DNA from: Pseudomonadota bacterium
GTDB lineage: Bacteria > Pseudomonadota > Gammaproteobacteria > Steroidobacterales > Steroidobacteraceae
Reading direction: 5' to 3'
Length of the DNA stretch: 13,985 bases
NCBI GenBank assembly: GCA_021850555.1
Contig: JAJZLX010000128.1
Coordinates: forward strand, 8,134 to 22,118
The notes under the pieces were generated by a model. The model was not told the DNA's origin. It ran no database searches and saw nothing but the letters and a program-made list of their open reading frames with translations. Shown piece by piece: positions 1-7,891 of this stretch (its first letter is position 1; each line of letters begins with the position of its first letter). The translations under genes and the position numbers were made by a program.

Positions 1-3000
1 TTTCTTGTCGCGAAGGAGGTGCGTGAGATCGCGGTTACGGTGCGCTGGGGCGATTATCTGCCGACGGACATCGCAGGGGAAGACGGCAAGAGCGTCCCGG
101 TCTGGCAGCGCATGGCGCGCGAGGAGGTCGTACCGGTGACCCTCGCCGGGGCCGAGGATGCGCTGGTGCACGGGGTTCCGAACTCGGGCGGACTCGAGCT
201 GCAGATCGTCGAACGGTCGGTGACCGCCGACGAGCTCGCTTCCCGCCTGCCCGCGGGCGCGCGCTCGGTGTCGATCTTCCTGGTCAATCGCCGCACGCCG
301 GATGAGAGCAATCCTGATTGCGCTTATGCGTTTCAGGCGGAAATCGAGGTGCGCAGCGAGCCGCCATTCGTTCCGCGGCCGGATCTTCGCGGGGCGCTCG
401 CGAGCGAGTGGGACGAGCGGGTCGCGGATCTGCACTATGCAGACAGCCCCGAGTATGCGACGGGTCATGGCGTGTCAGCTCAGTGGTCGCTCTCGGGAGA
501 AACCTGCCATCTGCTGCGCACGGCCTGGATTCCTGTGGCAGCCGTCGAGAAGACCGAAACCGTCGATGTGCCGGGCGTCGAGCTGGGATTGGACGCGCTC
601 GGAGCGATCGCCGATGGACCGGCGGTGAGTGCCGCGCTGTCGCCCCTGGTTGATCGATATCGCGCGTGGATCGAACAAGGGCGGATCCGCGTTCAGACAC
701 TTCCGAAGGAACGCCGGGAGACGGCCGAGGAGCTCTTGCGGCTCGCCGCTGTCGCCGCGACACGGATTGAGCGCGGCATTGCCGCCCTCGCTGCGGACGC
801 GGATGCGCTCGATGCCTTTCGCGTCGCGAACCGCGCGGTCGCGCGTGCGCTGCGGAAAAGGCTTGATATCGAGGCGCCCCGCTGGCGCGTCTTCCAGCTC
901 GCCTTCCTGTTGCTCAATCTCCCAGGGCTCATCGACCCGAGCGATCCCCATCGACACACGGTGGATCTGCTCTTCTTCCCCACGGGCGGTGGTAAGACTG
1001 AGGCCTATCTCGGCCTTGCGGCCTTCGCCATGGTGCTGCGTCGATTGCGGCACCCGGGCGAGCAGGGCCTCGCCGGTGCCGGGGTGAGCGTGATCATGCG
1101 CTATACGCTTCGGCTCCTCACCCTCGATCAGCTCGGGCGCGCCGCCGGACTCGTGTGCGCCCTTGAGCTCGAGCGCGAGGCGTACCCGGCCCGCTATGGG
1201 ACGTGGCCGTTTGAGATTGGGCTTTGGGTGGGCAAGGCCGCAACGCCGAACGTGCTCGGCCGCAAGGGCGATAGCCGCTCGGACAGCGCCCGAGCCAAGG
1301 TGCGCCAGTTCGCTGCGGATCCCAAGGGCAAGCCCGTGCCGATTCCGCTCGAGAGCTGTCCGTGGTGCGGGACGCGCTTTGGGGCAAGCTCGTTCTCGCT
1401 GCAGCCCAATAGTGATCAGCCGCGGGATCTACGGATCGTGTGCGCGAACTTCGAGTGCGATTTCACGCGGGATCGAGCCTTGCCCATCGTGGCGGTGGAT
1501 GAGCCGCTGTATCGGCGACTACCGGCTTTCCTCATTGCCACCGTCGACAAGTTTGCTTCTCTTCCCTGGGTCGGCGAGTCGGGGTTACTGCTCGGTGGGG
1601 CCGAGCGTCACGATGCGAACGGCTTTTACGGTGCGGCTGATCCCGGCCAGGGCCGACGGCTGTCGGCGCCCCTGTCGCCGCCGGACCTCGTTATCCAGGA
1701 CGAGCTGCATCTCATTTCAGGTCCATTGGGCACCATGGCCGGCCTCTATGAGACCGCGATCGAAGGGCTCGCCGTACGCTCGCTCGAGGGGCGAGCTATT
1801 CGACCGAAGATCGTCGCTTCCACAGCTACGGTGCGCCGCGCCCAGGATCAGATCCAGGCGCTCTTTGCCCGGCCCATCACGCAGATTTTTCCGCCGCCGG
1901 GACCCGATCGGCGAGATGCCTTCTTCGCGCGGATCCGTCCGGCCACCGAGGTACCCCCGCGCGTGTACCTGGGCATCGCCGCTCAGGGGCGAAACCCGAA
2001 GGTCGTGATGCGCCGCGCGGTGCTTGCGCTCATGGGCGCCGCGGAGCGCGGCTACCGGGATGCGGGCGGGCACAAGAACCTGACCAATCCCGCCGATCCC
2101 TACATGACCGTGCTCGGCTACTTCAATGCGCTGCGCGAGCTCGGTAGTGCCCGACGGATCCTGGAGGAGGAGGTCCAGAATACGCTGAAAGGATATGGCG
2201 GGCGCAAGCGCATCGGCGAAACAGCGGGTCTCTTTCAGGATCGCAAGACGTTCTCCGAAGTGCTCGAGCTCACCTCGCGTGTCTCGACCGACAAGGTGGC
2301 CGAGGCCCGGCGTCGTCTCGAGGTGCCGTATCATCAGATCGACCAGCGCGTTGATTGCGCCATCGCGACCAATATGATCTCGGTCGGTCTCGATATCCCG
2401 CGGCTTGGCCTCATGGTGGTGCTCGGGCAGCCGAAGACACACGCGGAATACATTCAGGCGACGAGCCGGGTCGGGCGCGACGATCGGCGCCCGGGGCTCG
2501 TTGTCACGTTGCTCAACATCCACAAGCCGCGCGACCGCTCCCACTACGAGCGCTTTCGCCATTATCACGAAACCTTCTACCGTGCCGTCGAGGCCGGCAG
2601 TGTGACGCCTTTTTCAGCACGCGCGCTGGACCGTGGATTTGCCGGCGCCTTGGTGGCATTCGCGCGGCACGCCGAGTCACCCCTGACGCCCCCGCGGGGC
2701 GCCGAGCAGATCAGCGCTGTCCGCGGAGATCTCGAGCGCCGGCTGCTCGAGGTCTTTCTCACGCGGGTGCGGGGGCAACCGCTCACGGACGATAGCGAGC
2801 GGGAGGAGCGTTTGCGCAGTGTGCAGAACCGGATCGTGGATTTGCTCGATGCTTGGCAGACCATCCTTGAGGACTACCGCGCCGCGGGGGTCAACCTGCA
2901 GTATCAGCCGTACGAGCTCTCCCAACCCAAGCCGCTGCTGCGGGAGATGCTGGATACGGCGTTCGATGTGCCGATCCAGAAGAAATTCCGGGTCAACCGC

Positions 3001-3078
3001 TCGTTGCGCGATGTCGAGCCCGAGGTGAATCTCTACCTCAAAGATCTCGCCGGAGCGGACGTGGAGGATGCCGAATGA
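1..3078 (+). CDS. drmA: DISARM helicase DrmA (5' end outside window)
   Basis: DrmA is the helicase of the DISARM anti-phage system; with DrmB it forms the core complex that recognises incoming DNA. Numbering from the GTG at 19, visible SF2 motifs are Walker A PTGGGKT (321-327), Walker B-type DELH (561-564), STAT (601-604), a motif V region around 783 (ATNMISVGLD) and motif VI QATSRVGRD from 813. A Cys-rich insert (C447, C450, C475, C480) probably binds zinc. The reading frame has no stop upstream to base 1, so the GTG at 19 is probably not the true start: its GGAG sits directly against it, and from memory DrmA proteins have more N-terminal sequence than is present here. I treat the gene as 5'-partial. 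Its TGA overlaps the drmB ATG (ATGA), indicating one operon. The DrmA identification rests on motifs plus the DrmB and DrmC neighbours. Confidence 0.9.
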   Translation, partial: FLVAKEVREIAVTVRWGDYLPTDIAGEDGKSVPVWQRMAREEVVPVTLAGAEDALVHGVPNSGGLELQIVERSVTADELASRLPAGARSVSIFLVNRRTPDESNPDCAYAFQAEIEVRSEPPFVPRPDLRGALASEWDERVADLHYADSPEYATGHGVSAQWSLSGETCHLLRTAWIPVAAVEKTETVDVPGVELGLDALGAIADGPAVSAALSPLVDRYRAWIEQGRIRVQTLPKERRETAEELLRLAAVAATRIERGIAALAADADALDAFRVANRAVARALRKRLDIEAPRWRVFQLAFLLLNLPGLIDPSDPHRHTVDLLFFPTGGGKTEAYLGLAAFAMVLRRLRHPGEQGLAGAGVSVIMRYTLRLLTLDQLGRAAGLVCALELEREAYPARYGTWPFEIGLWVGKAATPNVLGRKGDSRSDSARAKVRQFAADPKGKPVPIPLESCPWCGTRFGASSFSLQPNSDQPRDLRIVCANFECDFTRDRALPIVAVDEPLYRRLPAFLIATVDKFASLPWVGESGLLLGGAERHDANGFYGAADPGQGRRLSAPLSPPDLVIQDELHLISGPLGTMAGLYETAIEGLAVRSLEGRAIRPKIVASTATVRRAQDQIQALFARPITQIFPPPGPDRRDAFFARIRPATEVPPRVYLGIAAQGRNPKVVMRRAVLALMGAAERGYRDAGGHKNLTNPADPYMTVLGYFNALRELGSARRILEEEVQNTLKGYGGRKRIGETAGLFQDRKTFSEVLELTSRVSTDKVAEARRRLEVPYHQIDQRVDCAIATNMISVGLDIPRLGLMVVLGQPKTHAEYIQATSRVGRDDRRPGLVVTLLNIHKPRDRSHYERFRHYHETFYRAVEAGSVTPFSARALDRGFAGALVAFARHAESPLTPPRGAEQISAVRGDLERRLLEVFLTRVRGQPLTDDSEREERLRSVQNRIVDLLDAWQTILEDYRAAGVNLQYQPYELSQPKPLLREMLDTAFDVPIQKKFRVNRSLRDVEPEVNLYLKDLAGADVEDAE

Positions 3079-4877
3079 GCCGCAAAGCGCACGGTCAGCT
3101 GCGGCGCGGACAGGTCATCACCACCTACGGTCCGGGCGCGCTCATCGATTTGCCGAAATATTCCGCCATCGTGGGCGGGCTCGATACGTGGCCGAAGCCG
3201 CACGAACTCGAGGAGATTATCGAGACGCGCCTCGCGCACAAGCTGACCCTCATGACGGGCGTCAAGGTGCCTAAGCTCTATGCCCCGCCCGCCGTGTCCA
3301 ACGATCCACGAGAAGCATCACGCGGCATTGGTGCGTGGCGGTTTCCGGAATGGTTTGTGGTTCAGGAACGGGACAGTGGCGAGGATCGGCAGCGCTCGCG
3401 ACGGCTTGTGCACCGCAAAGCGCTCGATGCAAAAGGTCGCTTCGAGGGCTGCCTGGTGGTCGCCACGCGGTTCGTACGGGCGTGCCCGCGGGGGCACGTG
3501 GATGATGTCGACTGGCGATTCTTCGTCCATGGTGCGTACGGCACGAGTACTCCCTGTCTGCGTCAGCTCTGGCTTGATGAGCGCGGGACCAGCGGCGACC
3601 TGGCGGATCTCGTCGTACGGTGCGAGTGCGGCAAACACCGTAGTCTATACGAGGCGACACAGATCGAGCTCAAGCCACTCGGCACCTGCAGTGGGGCCCG
3701 TCCCTGGCTTGGGCGCAATACCAACGAGGACTGCAGTCAGCCGAGCCGGCTGCTCGTACGCACGGCATCGAATGCCTATTTCCCTCAGGTCGTGAGCGCG
3801 CTCTCGCTGCCTGATCGTGGCAGTGCCATCGAGACCGTGATCACCGAGCTGTGGGACGATCTACAAATCGTCGAGAGTGCCGCGGAACTCAATTTGATCA
3901 AGAAAAAGCCGAAGATTACGGCCGGACTCGCCGCCTTCGCGGACGATGAGGTTCTGGCGGCGATTCAAGCGAAGAAGCATGGTGCCTCGGAGGATCGCCC
4001 GGTCAAGCTGGTCGAGCTCGATGCCCTCCTCGCGGCTCCCGAGGGCTTCGGTGACGATGTGCCCGTGGATCCGAATTTCCACGCGCGCCGGCTGCCCGAG
4101 AGGATTTGGCGTCGAAGACCCTGCTCCGAAGGTATTGAGGCCGTGACGCAGCTGCATCGGCTGCGCGAAGTGCTGGCGCTGGTTGGCTTCACGCGGCTCG
4201 AGGCGGTGATGCCCGACATCAACGGTGAATACGAAACCGACGTCGAACGTGCAGACATCGCGATCGAGCCGGCGTGGTTTCCAGCGACGGAGAATCGCGG
4301 CGAGGGCGTCTTCGTACAGTTCAAAGCGGATGCGATCGCCGTGTGGCTGGGGCGCCCGGGGGTACGCAAGCGTTTGGAGGGTCTGACCAAGGGACACGCA
4401 CATTGGGCTGCCGAGCGAAAGAGCCAGCGATCGTTCCCCGGCGGATCGTATGTACTGCTACATACACTCTCCCATCTGCTGATCCAGTCCCTTTCCGTGC
4501 GCTGCGGGTATCCGGCGAGCTCCTTGCGAGAGCGCATCTACGTCGATCCCAGGGATCACCGCTACGGCATTCTCCTCTACACCGCGAGTTCCGATGCAGA
4601 AGGTACGCTCGGGGGGCTGGTCCAGCAGTCTCGCCACTTCGAGGAGCATCTCGCTCATGCGCTGCGCATGGCGGCGCTCTGCTCGAACGACCCGGTATGC
4701 GCCCAGCATGCTCCGGGCAGCAGCATGGAAGGGCGCTGGCTGCACGGCGCGGCCTGTCACGGCTGCGCGCTCGTCGCCGAGACGTCCTGCGAGATGCGCA
4801 ACGATTATCTCGACCGTGCCCTCGTCGTTCCGGTGCTCGGGATGCCGGGCGCCGCCTTTTTCCGGGGCATCGAGTGA
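3075..4877 (+). CDS. drmB: DISARM protein DrmB (DUF1998 domain)
   Basis: DrmB is the DUF1998-domain partner of DrmA in DISARM; published work places it in a DNA-binding complex with the helicase. The 600-residue protein starts with a short basic stretch followed by GQVITTYGPGALIDLP, a typical DrmB N-terminus. A Cys/His cluster (C137-PRG-H141, C183/C185, C205, C220) suggests zinc binding. The DUF1998 part begins near residue 455 with LLHTLSHLLI and ends in a second Cys cluster (CSNDPVC, then CHGC and SCEMRN, about 536-575), which is the usual DUF1998 signature. The ATG overlaps the drmA stop by 4 nt, and the drmB TGA overlaps the GTG of drmC, so all three are translationally coupled. The length is normal for the family and no frameshift is seen. 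Confidence 0.92.
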   Translation: MSRKAHGQLRRGQVITTYGPGALIDLPKYSAIVGGLDTWPKPHELEEIIETRLAHKLTLMTGVKVPKLYAPPAVSNDPREASRGIGAWRFPEWFVVQERDSGEDRQRSRRLVHRKALDAKGRFEGCLVVATRFVRACPRGHVDDVDWRFFVHGAYGTSTPCLRQLWLDERGTSGDLADLVVRCECGKHRSLYEATQIELKPLGTCSGARPWLGRNTNEDCSQPSRLLVRTASNAYFPQVVSALSLPDRGSAIETVITELWDDLQIVESAAELNLIKKKPKITAGLAAFADDEVLAAIQAKKHGASEDRPVKLVELDALLAAPEGFGDDVPVDPNFHARRLPERIWRRRPCSEGIEAVTQLHRLREVLALVGFTRLEAVMPDINGEYETDVERADIAIEPAWFPATENRGEGVFVQFKADAIAVWLGRPGVRKRLEGLTKGHAHWAAERKSQRSFPGGSYVLLHTLSHLLIQSLSVRCGYPASSLRERIYVDPRDHRYGILLYTASSDAEGTLGGLVQQSRHFEEHLAHALRMAALCSNDPVCAQHAPGSSMEGRWLHGAACHGCALVAETSCEMRNDYLDRALVVPVLGMPGAAFFRGIE

Positions 4878-5656
4878 TCGAAGCGCTCCTGGATCTGCCG
4901 CCCTATGCCCGAGAGCGGCTCGCCGTGGCGCTCGAGACCGGATTACTTTGCGGCTCCTCGTCAGGCACAGCGCTGCAGTCGGTGCTCGGAAGCGCGGAGT
5001 GGACGGATCGGGCGGCGGCGGCGCTGGCTGGATTCGCGCCGTTTGGATTGTCGGGCTTGGCAGCCGCGGCGTGGATCCGTAGTCTCGGGACGGCAGAGGC
5101 TCGGTCGCCAAGGTCGGATCTGGTCTGGTCTGGACCCGAGGTGCCGGGAGTCCATGCCCGATCGACTCGGCGAGTGTACGAGGAATTGATCGGCTCCGCG
5201 GAGCGGTCAATCTGGATCAGCACGTACGCATTCTTCGATGGGCCCAAAGCCTTCGAAGCGTTGGCTCGCCGTATGGACGCGATGCCGACGCTGCGCGCGA
5301 CGGTACTCCTGAACTTGCAGCGCAAGCATGGCGACACGAGCAGCGCCGACCAACTCGTCCGACGATTCGCCGAGCGCTTTTGGACCGCCGAATGGCCCGG
5401 AAGATCCCGTCCACGAGTCTACTTCGATCCGCGTGCTCTCGAGCTCGGCGGGCCGGGCGGGGTACTGCACGCCAAGGCGGTGGTGGCCGACGACGAGTCG
5501 GTATTAGTCACCTCCGCGAATCTTACCGAAGCCGCACTTGACAGAAATATCGAACTCGGAATTCTGGTTCGGGATCGAACGTTGGCGGCGAGCATCGCCT
5601 CGCATTTTCAAGTGCTGATCGAGCGGGAGCTGCTCAATCCAGTGCCATTAGCATGA
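4874..5656 (+). CDS. drmC: DISARM phospholipase D-like protein DrmC
   Basis: DrmC is the PLD-superfamily member of DISARM, a putative nuclease; in the tested class 2 system it was reported to be dispensable (from memory). I chose the GTG at 4874, which overlaps the drmB TGA as GTGA. The same frame is open back to 4274, but that stretch lies inside drmB and is a shadow. The 260-residue product has an unassigned N-terminal segment (about 1-85) and then the PLD domain. STYAFFDG (116-123) is the usual strand and loop, and the HKD signature is H199-A-K201-x4-D206 followed by TSAN (213-216) and E227. Only one HKD motif is visible, so activity would require a dimer, as in other single-HKD PLD enzymes. 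No methyltransferase gene follows; an IS scar begins right after the stop. Confidence 0.9.
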   Translation: MIEALLDLPPYARERLAVALETGLLCGSSSGTALQSVLGSAEWTDRAAAALAGFAPFGLSGLAAAAWIRSLGTAEARSPRSDLVWSGPEVPGVHARSTRRVYEELIGSAERSIWISTYAFFDGPKAFEALARRMDAMPTLRATVLLNLQRKHGDTSSADQLVRRFAERFWTAEWPGRSRPRVYFDPRALELGGPGGVLHAKAVVADDESVLVTSANLTEAALDRNIELGILVRDRTLAASIASHFQVLIERELLNPVPLA

Positions 5657-5807
5657 TCTTGTGCTTCAGCGGCGTATAACTCTCAAAGCCACCTTTAGGC
5701 TGTGCGATTCGCCGCCGCTTGGCGCGTTGGGGGACTGTGAGCGAGATTTCATGTTGTGTGTTGACGGTGCGCATTGGCACCACCGTGTCCAGGAGCACTT
5801 CCTCCGC
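5657..5807. other. Junction between drmC and the ISL3 remnant
   Basis: No intact gene is visible. The minus strand stays open to a stop at 5634, overlapping the drmC 3' end, and reads a plausible but unrecognised C-terminus (ending KHKIMLMALD). It could be the remnant of another gene brought in with the IS, or chance. No terminal inverted repeat or target-site duplication could be defined at the drmC boundary. Confidence 0.4.
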
Positions 5808-6082
5808 GCCCAGATCACCTTCAACGAGCTCCACTTGATCGCGCGCATGCCTCTGAGGCCATCTATGCGACACGGCAAGCCGAGCGCAAGCTCGATCCGG
5901 GGCTGAAGGGGATGCGCTGTCGCTGGGCGCTGCTGAAGGACCGGACCAAGCTTGGGGCCATCTCGCGCGCCGAGCTCGATGAGCTCCTGGTACGCATGAC
6001 CAGCCACCGCGCTGCGTGGTCCTGGCAATACCGCGAGGAGCTACGGGACATCCTCTCGCGCGAGCAGCACGACGTCGTGAGC
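5808..6082 (+). pseudogene. ISL3-family transposase fragment, frameshifted
   Basis: Residual coding sequence resembles the middle of ISL3-family (IS204/IS1001/IS1096/IS1165) DDE transposases. One frame reads AQITFNELHLIA (5808-5843). The match continues in another frame from 5843 as HASEAIYATR, then KLDPGLKGM, WALLKDRTKL, a KRTARAW-like SHRAAWSWQYREEL, and ILSREQHDVVS ending near 6082. The frame switch falls in a GCGCGC run at 5841-5846, consistent with gain of a GC dinucleotide. The N-terminal zinc-finger/HTH part and the C-terminal part with the last catalytic residue are absent, so the element is dead. It lies exactly between the DISARM genes and the ubiquitin-like module. The family assignment is from recalled consensus, not a search. 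Confidence 0.72.
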
Positions 6083-6113
6083 ATTCGAAGCCGTTTCTTA
6101 GCGAGGTGAGGAG

Positions 6114-7046
6114 TCAGGAAACTGAAATCGCCGAAGCGGTCCTATTGCGGCTGTTCTTATTCATCGACTTGAGGCACTTCTCATACTCATCTCGGTTGCC
6201 AACGACGACGGGCACCTCGCGCGCATCGGATTTTGAGTTAAATTCGGGGTTCCGGACCAAGTCGGCGCGCAGGCGTTTGTCAAAGTAGTATAGAAGCGCC
6301 AATCGAACAGGCAGCGTAACGACTCCGTCTCGCATGTCGTAGTCAAGCTCGACTGCCTTCCGCTGATTGGGAGAAAGCTTTGGATTCGATTTAAGCTCAA
6401 CGTCGAAGTGCTTCGACCATTCTCCGTCCGCCTCCGGCGTGGCGCCTGGTTCACCTTCAGCGCGTGTCCCACAGCAGCGCGATAGAAGAAAGTCCTTGAA
6501 GGCGTTATCTCGATGACAAAAGGCTCGTATGTGCCATCTGAAGCCATCTGAGGCAAAGGCATGAGGCGTGATCCAGCGCCAAACGGGCTCCGGAGTAGCC
6601 GTATTCAATGACTGGTACTCGATCTCGATGGAACGGCGTGAGCGTATCGCCCGAAGTACCGCACGCAGAATGAGTGGATCAACCTTGCGCCTCGGGATCG
6701 GGATGACGCTCATCTCTGGAGGGCGACTCAACCAGGTGTCCTCGAGGCTGATGACGTCGGTGGCAAGTGCCGTCAGCTGTGCTAGGTACCGATCCGCATT
6801 CGGCTTGATGAACCGGGGTTTGAACTCTGCCGTCGCCAGGTACCGCTTCGCGCTCAAGTCGTAGTGTAGGTTACCGGGGGCTGCCTGTTGGTAGGCCGTG
6901 AGATCGGTTGATGCCTGGGGCGCGGAGATACCGAAGCGCTGGGTGATATCGGAGCGATTGATCTCACCTTCCCAGAAGCAAATAAAGTCAATAAATTCAA
7001 GTCGTTGCTCGGCTCCCCAACGTGGCTTGGGCAATTCGTCGGCCAT
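6114..7046 (-). CDS. WYL-domain transcriptional regulator, BrxR/CapW type
   Basis: This 310-residue protein looks like the wHTH-WYL-WCX repressors (BrxR, CapW) that control phage-defence operons such as BREX and CBASS. The winged helix spans about 10-55 (WGAEQRLEFIDFICFW, then ITQRFGISAPQASTDL). A linker typical of the group follows (YDLSAKRYLATAEFKPRF, 62-79). The WYL core is at about 125-195 with GFRWHIRAFCHRD (168-180), and a WCX-like C-terminal domain lies at about 215-295. I chose the ATG at 7046 because GAGG lies just upstream and family members begin there; an in-frame ATG at 7166 would add 40 residues of promoter sequence that look non-coding. It is divergent from the ubiquitin-like operon and probably represses that operon and itself. 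Its 3' end abuts the IS remnant. Confidence 0.88.
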   Translation of the reverse strand: MADELPKPRWGAEQRLEFIDFICFWEGEINRSDITQRFGISAPQASTDLTAYQQAAPGNLHYDLSAKRYLATAEFKPRFIKPNADRYLAQLTALATDVISLEDTWLSRPPEMSVIPIPRRKVDPLILRAVLRAIRSRRSIEIEYQSLNTATPEPVWRWITPHAFASDGFRWHIRAFCHRDNAFKDFLLSRCCGTRAEGEPGATPEADGEWSKHFDVELKSNPKLSPNQRKAVELDYDMRDGVVTLPVRLALLYYFDKRLRADLVRNPEFNSKSDAREVPVVVGNRDEYEKCLKSMNKNSRNRTASAISVS

Positions 7047-7068
7047 ACTTACCTCATTGGACAATTTA

Positions 7069-7082
7069 CTTGACCCATCAAG
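7069..7082. promoter_or_regulatory. Candidate operator palindrome for the WYL regulator
   Basis: A perfect inverted repeat, CTTGA-CCCA-TCAAG, overlaps the -35 box of the operon promoter and lies just upstream of the WYL gene start. Both facts fit an operator through which the regulator represses the operon and itself. The link to the regulator is inferred from position; BrxR/CapW proteins bind inverted repeats in their own promoter regions. Confidence 0.5.
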
Positions 7083-7098
7083 AAACACGATGGATAAT
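7070..7098 (+). promoter_or_regulatory. Sigma70-like promoter of the ubiquitin-like operon
   Basis: TTGACC (7070-7075) and GATAAT (7093-7098) are separated by 17 nt, close to the sigma70 consensus. Transcription would start near 7105, giving a leader of roughly 100 nt before the GTG at 7208. On the other strand a TATTAT lies at 7094-7099, so a minus-strand promoter for the WYL gene may share the same -10 DNA, though its -35 is poor. Confidence 0.6.
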
Positions 7099-7118
7099 AA
7101 AACCCTATGAACCGAACC

Positions 7119-7138
7119 GTAACAGATATTTTGATTAC
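7119..7138. promoter_or_regulatory. Imperfect inverted repeat downstream of the promoter
   Basis: GTAA (7119-7122) and TTAC (7135-7138) are spaced by 12 nt in the AT-rich part of the leader. This could be a second regulator site, but the arms are short and chance is possible. Confidence 0.2.
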
Positions 7139-7159
7139 CATGAAATCCAATTACAGGTG

Positions 7160-7182
7160 CCAGCACTTGCAGCTTGAGCTGG
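7160..7182 (+). promoter_or_regulatory. Leader hairpin or palindrome
   Basis: The leader holds a perfect palindrome CAGCT-TG-AGCTG (7170-7181). An alternative pairing joins CCAGC (7160-7164) with GCTGG (7178-7182). The element ends about 14 nt before the ribosome binding site, so it could be a protein-binding site or a small RNA hairpin affecting translation. No function is shown. Confidence 0.3.
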
Positions 7183-7195
7183 GTCGGTCAGATTT

Positions 7196-7201
7196 AAGGA
7201 G
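7196..7201 (+). promoter_or_regulatory. Ribosome binding site deciding the GTG start at 7208
   Basis: AAGGAG lies 6 nt before the GTG at 7208. It is the strongest Shine-Dalgarno in the operon and supports this GTG as the start of the ubiquitin-like protein. Confidence 0.75.
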
Positions 7202-7207
7202 TGAGCC

Positions 7208-7891
7208 GTGAGCACTGATACACAGAAGGTCTTCCCTTACACCGTCAACGGACAGACCGCATCGACGTCCGATCCGAACCCGATTGGCTCCCAGCTGCTC
7301 TCCGATGCCGGTTTTGAGCCTGCTGATGACTTCATCCTGATCCAGCGCACGGCGCACGGTACTGGCGTCATCGCGTCGGACCAGGTCGTTGCGATCGAGG
7401 AAGGACATCGGGAGTTCTTCGCCTTCGGCAGCGGGACGGCGTTCGAGCTCACGGTCAACGAGCACTCGCTTTTCTGGGGCGAGGAGAAGATCAAGGTCGA
7501 AAGAATCCGACAGCTTGCGAACGTGCCCGAAGATCACGAGCTGATTTGGGAGCGGGACGGTGAGAAGCCCGAGGTGCTGCCTGACCATGGGGAGTTCTCC
7601 TTCGCGCCAAAGGGCGTCGAACATTTACGTACGAAAGAGCGCCCGCCGGTGCCGACTCACTACATCTACTTTGTCGATGACGTCGAGTACACCACGCATG
7701 AGGAGTCCCTCACCGGCGCGCAGATCATTGCCAGAGTCCCGGACTGGAACCCTGTGAACTCCCTGGTGCTCGAGGGGGAGGGGTCAGAGAAGGATGAGGT
7801 AATCCCGCCTACGGCGACGGTGGTCTTTAAAGGGCGCAAGTCCCCGGCGCGCTTCATGGCCGTCCCACCTGCTACTTTCGGTAGGTCGTGA
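7208..7891 (+). CDS. Multiubiquitin protein (three ubiquitin-like repeats)
   Basis: This is the predicted protein modifier of the operon. The 227-residue product divides into three beta-grasp-like repeats at about 9-73, 78-133 and 151-208. Each starts with a strand and turn around a V-N/D motif (YTVNGQ, LTVNEH, YFVDDV), passes through a helix (IGSQLLSDAG, VERIRQLANV, TGAQIIARVP) and ends in strands with an acidic turn. The C-terminus reads MAVPPATFGRS, close to the PPATFG ending I recall for the multiubiquitin family. There is no terminal Gly-Gly; two residues follow the only nearby Gly, so trimming by the JAB domain encoded two genes later would expose it. The start is GTG with a strong SD, and the stop overlaps the next gene's GTG (GTGA). 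The repeats have diverged strongly from each other. Confidence 0.85.
   Translation: MSTDTQKVFPYTVNGQTASTSDPNPIGSQLLSDAGFEPADDFILIQRTAHGTGVIASDQVVAIEEGHREFFAFGSGTAFELTVNEHSLFWGEEKIKVERIRQLANVPEDHELIWERDGEKPEVLPDHGEFSFAPKGVEHLRTKERPPVPTHYIYFVDDVEYTTHEESLTGAQIIARVPDWNPVNSLVLEGEGSEKDEVIPPTATVVFKGRKSPARFMAVPPATFGRS

Noticed and set aside
19..21. GTG as the true drmA start
   Set aside because: The GGAG directly abuts it with no spacing and the frame is open to base 1; DrmA proteins normally have more N-terminal sequence.
1163..2008. 281-residue plus-strand frame in drmA
   Set aside because: Out-of-frame shadow, rich in Arg, Ser and Pro, with no motifs.
1717..2568. 283-residue minus-strand frame in drmA
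   Set aside because: Antisense shadow of a strongly supported helicase gene in GC-rich DNA; no recognisable domain.
4274..4873. In-frame extension upstream of drmC
   Set aside because: It lies wholly inside drmB, and the GTG at 4874 overlapping the drmB stop gives the normal DrmC length.
7047..7166. Upstream ATG for the WYL gene
   Set aside because: It would put the divergent promoter and operator inside coding sequence; the extra 40 residues look non-coding and the ATG at 7046 has GAGG upstream.
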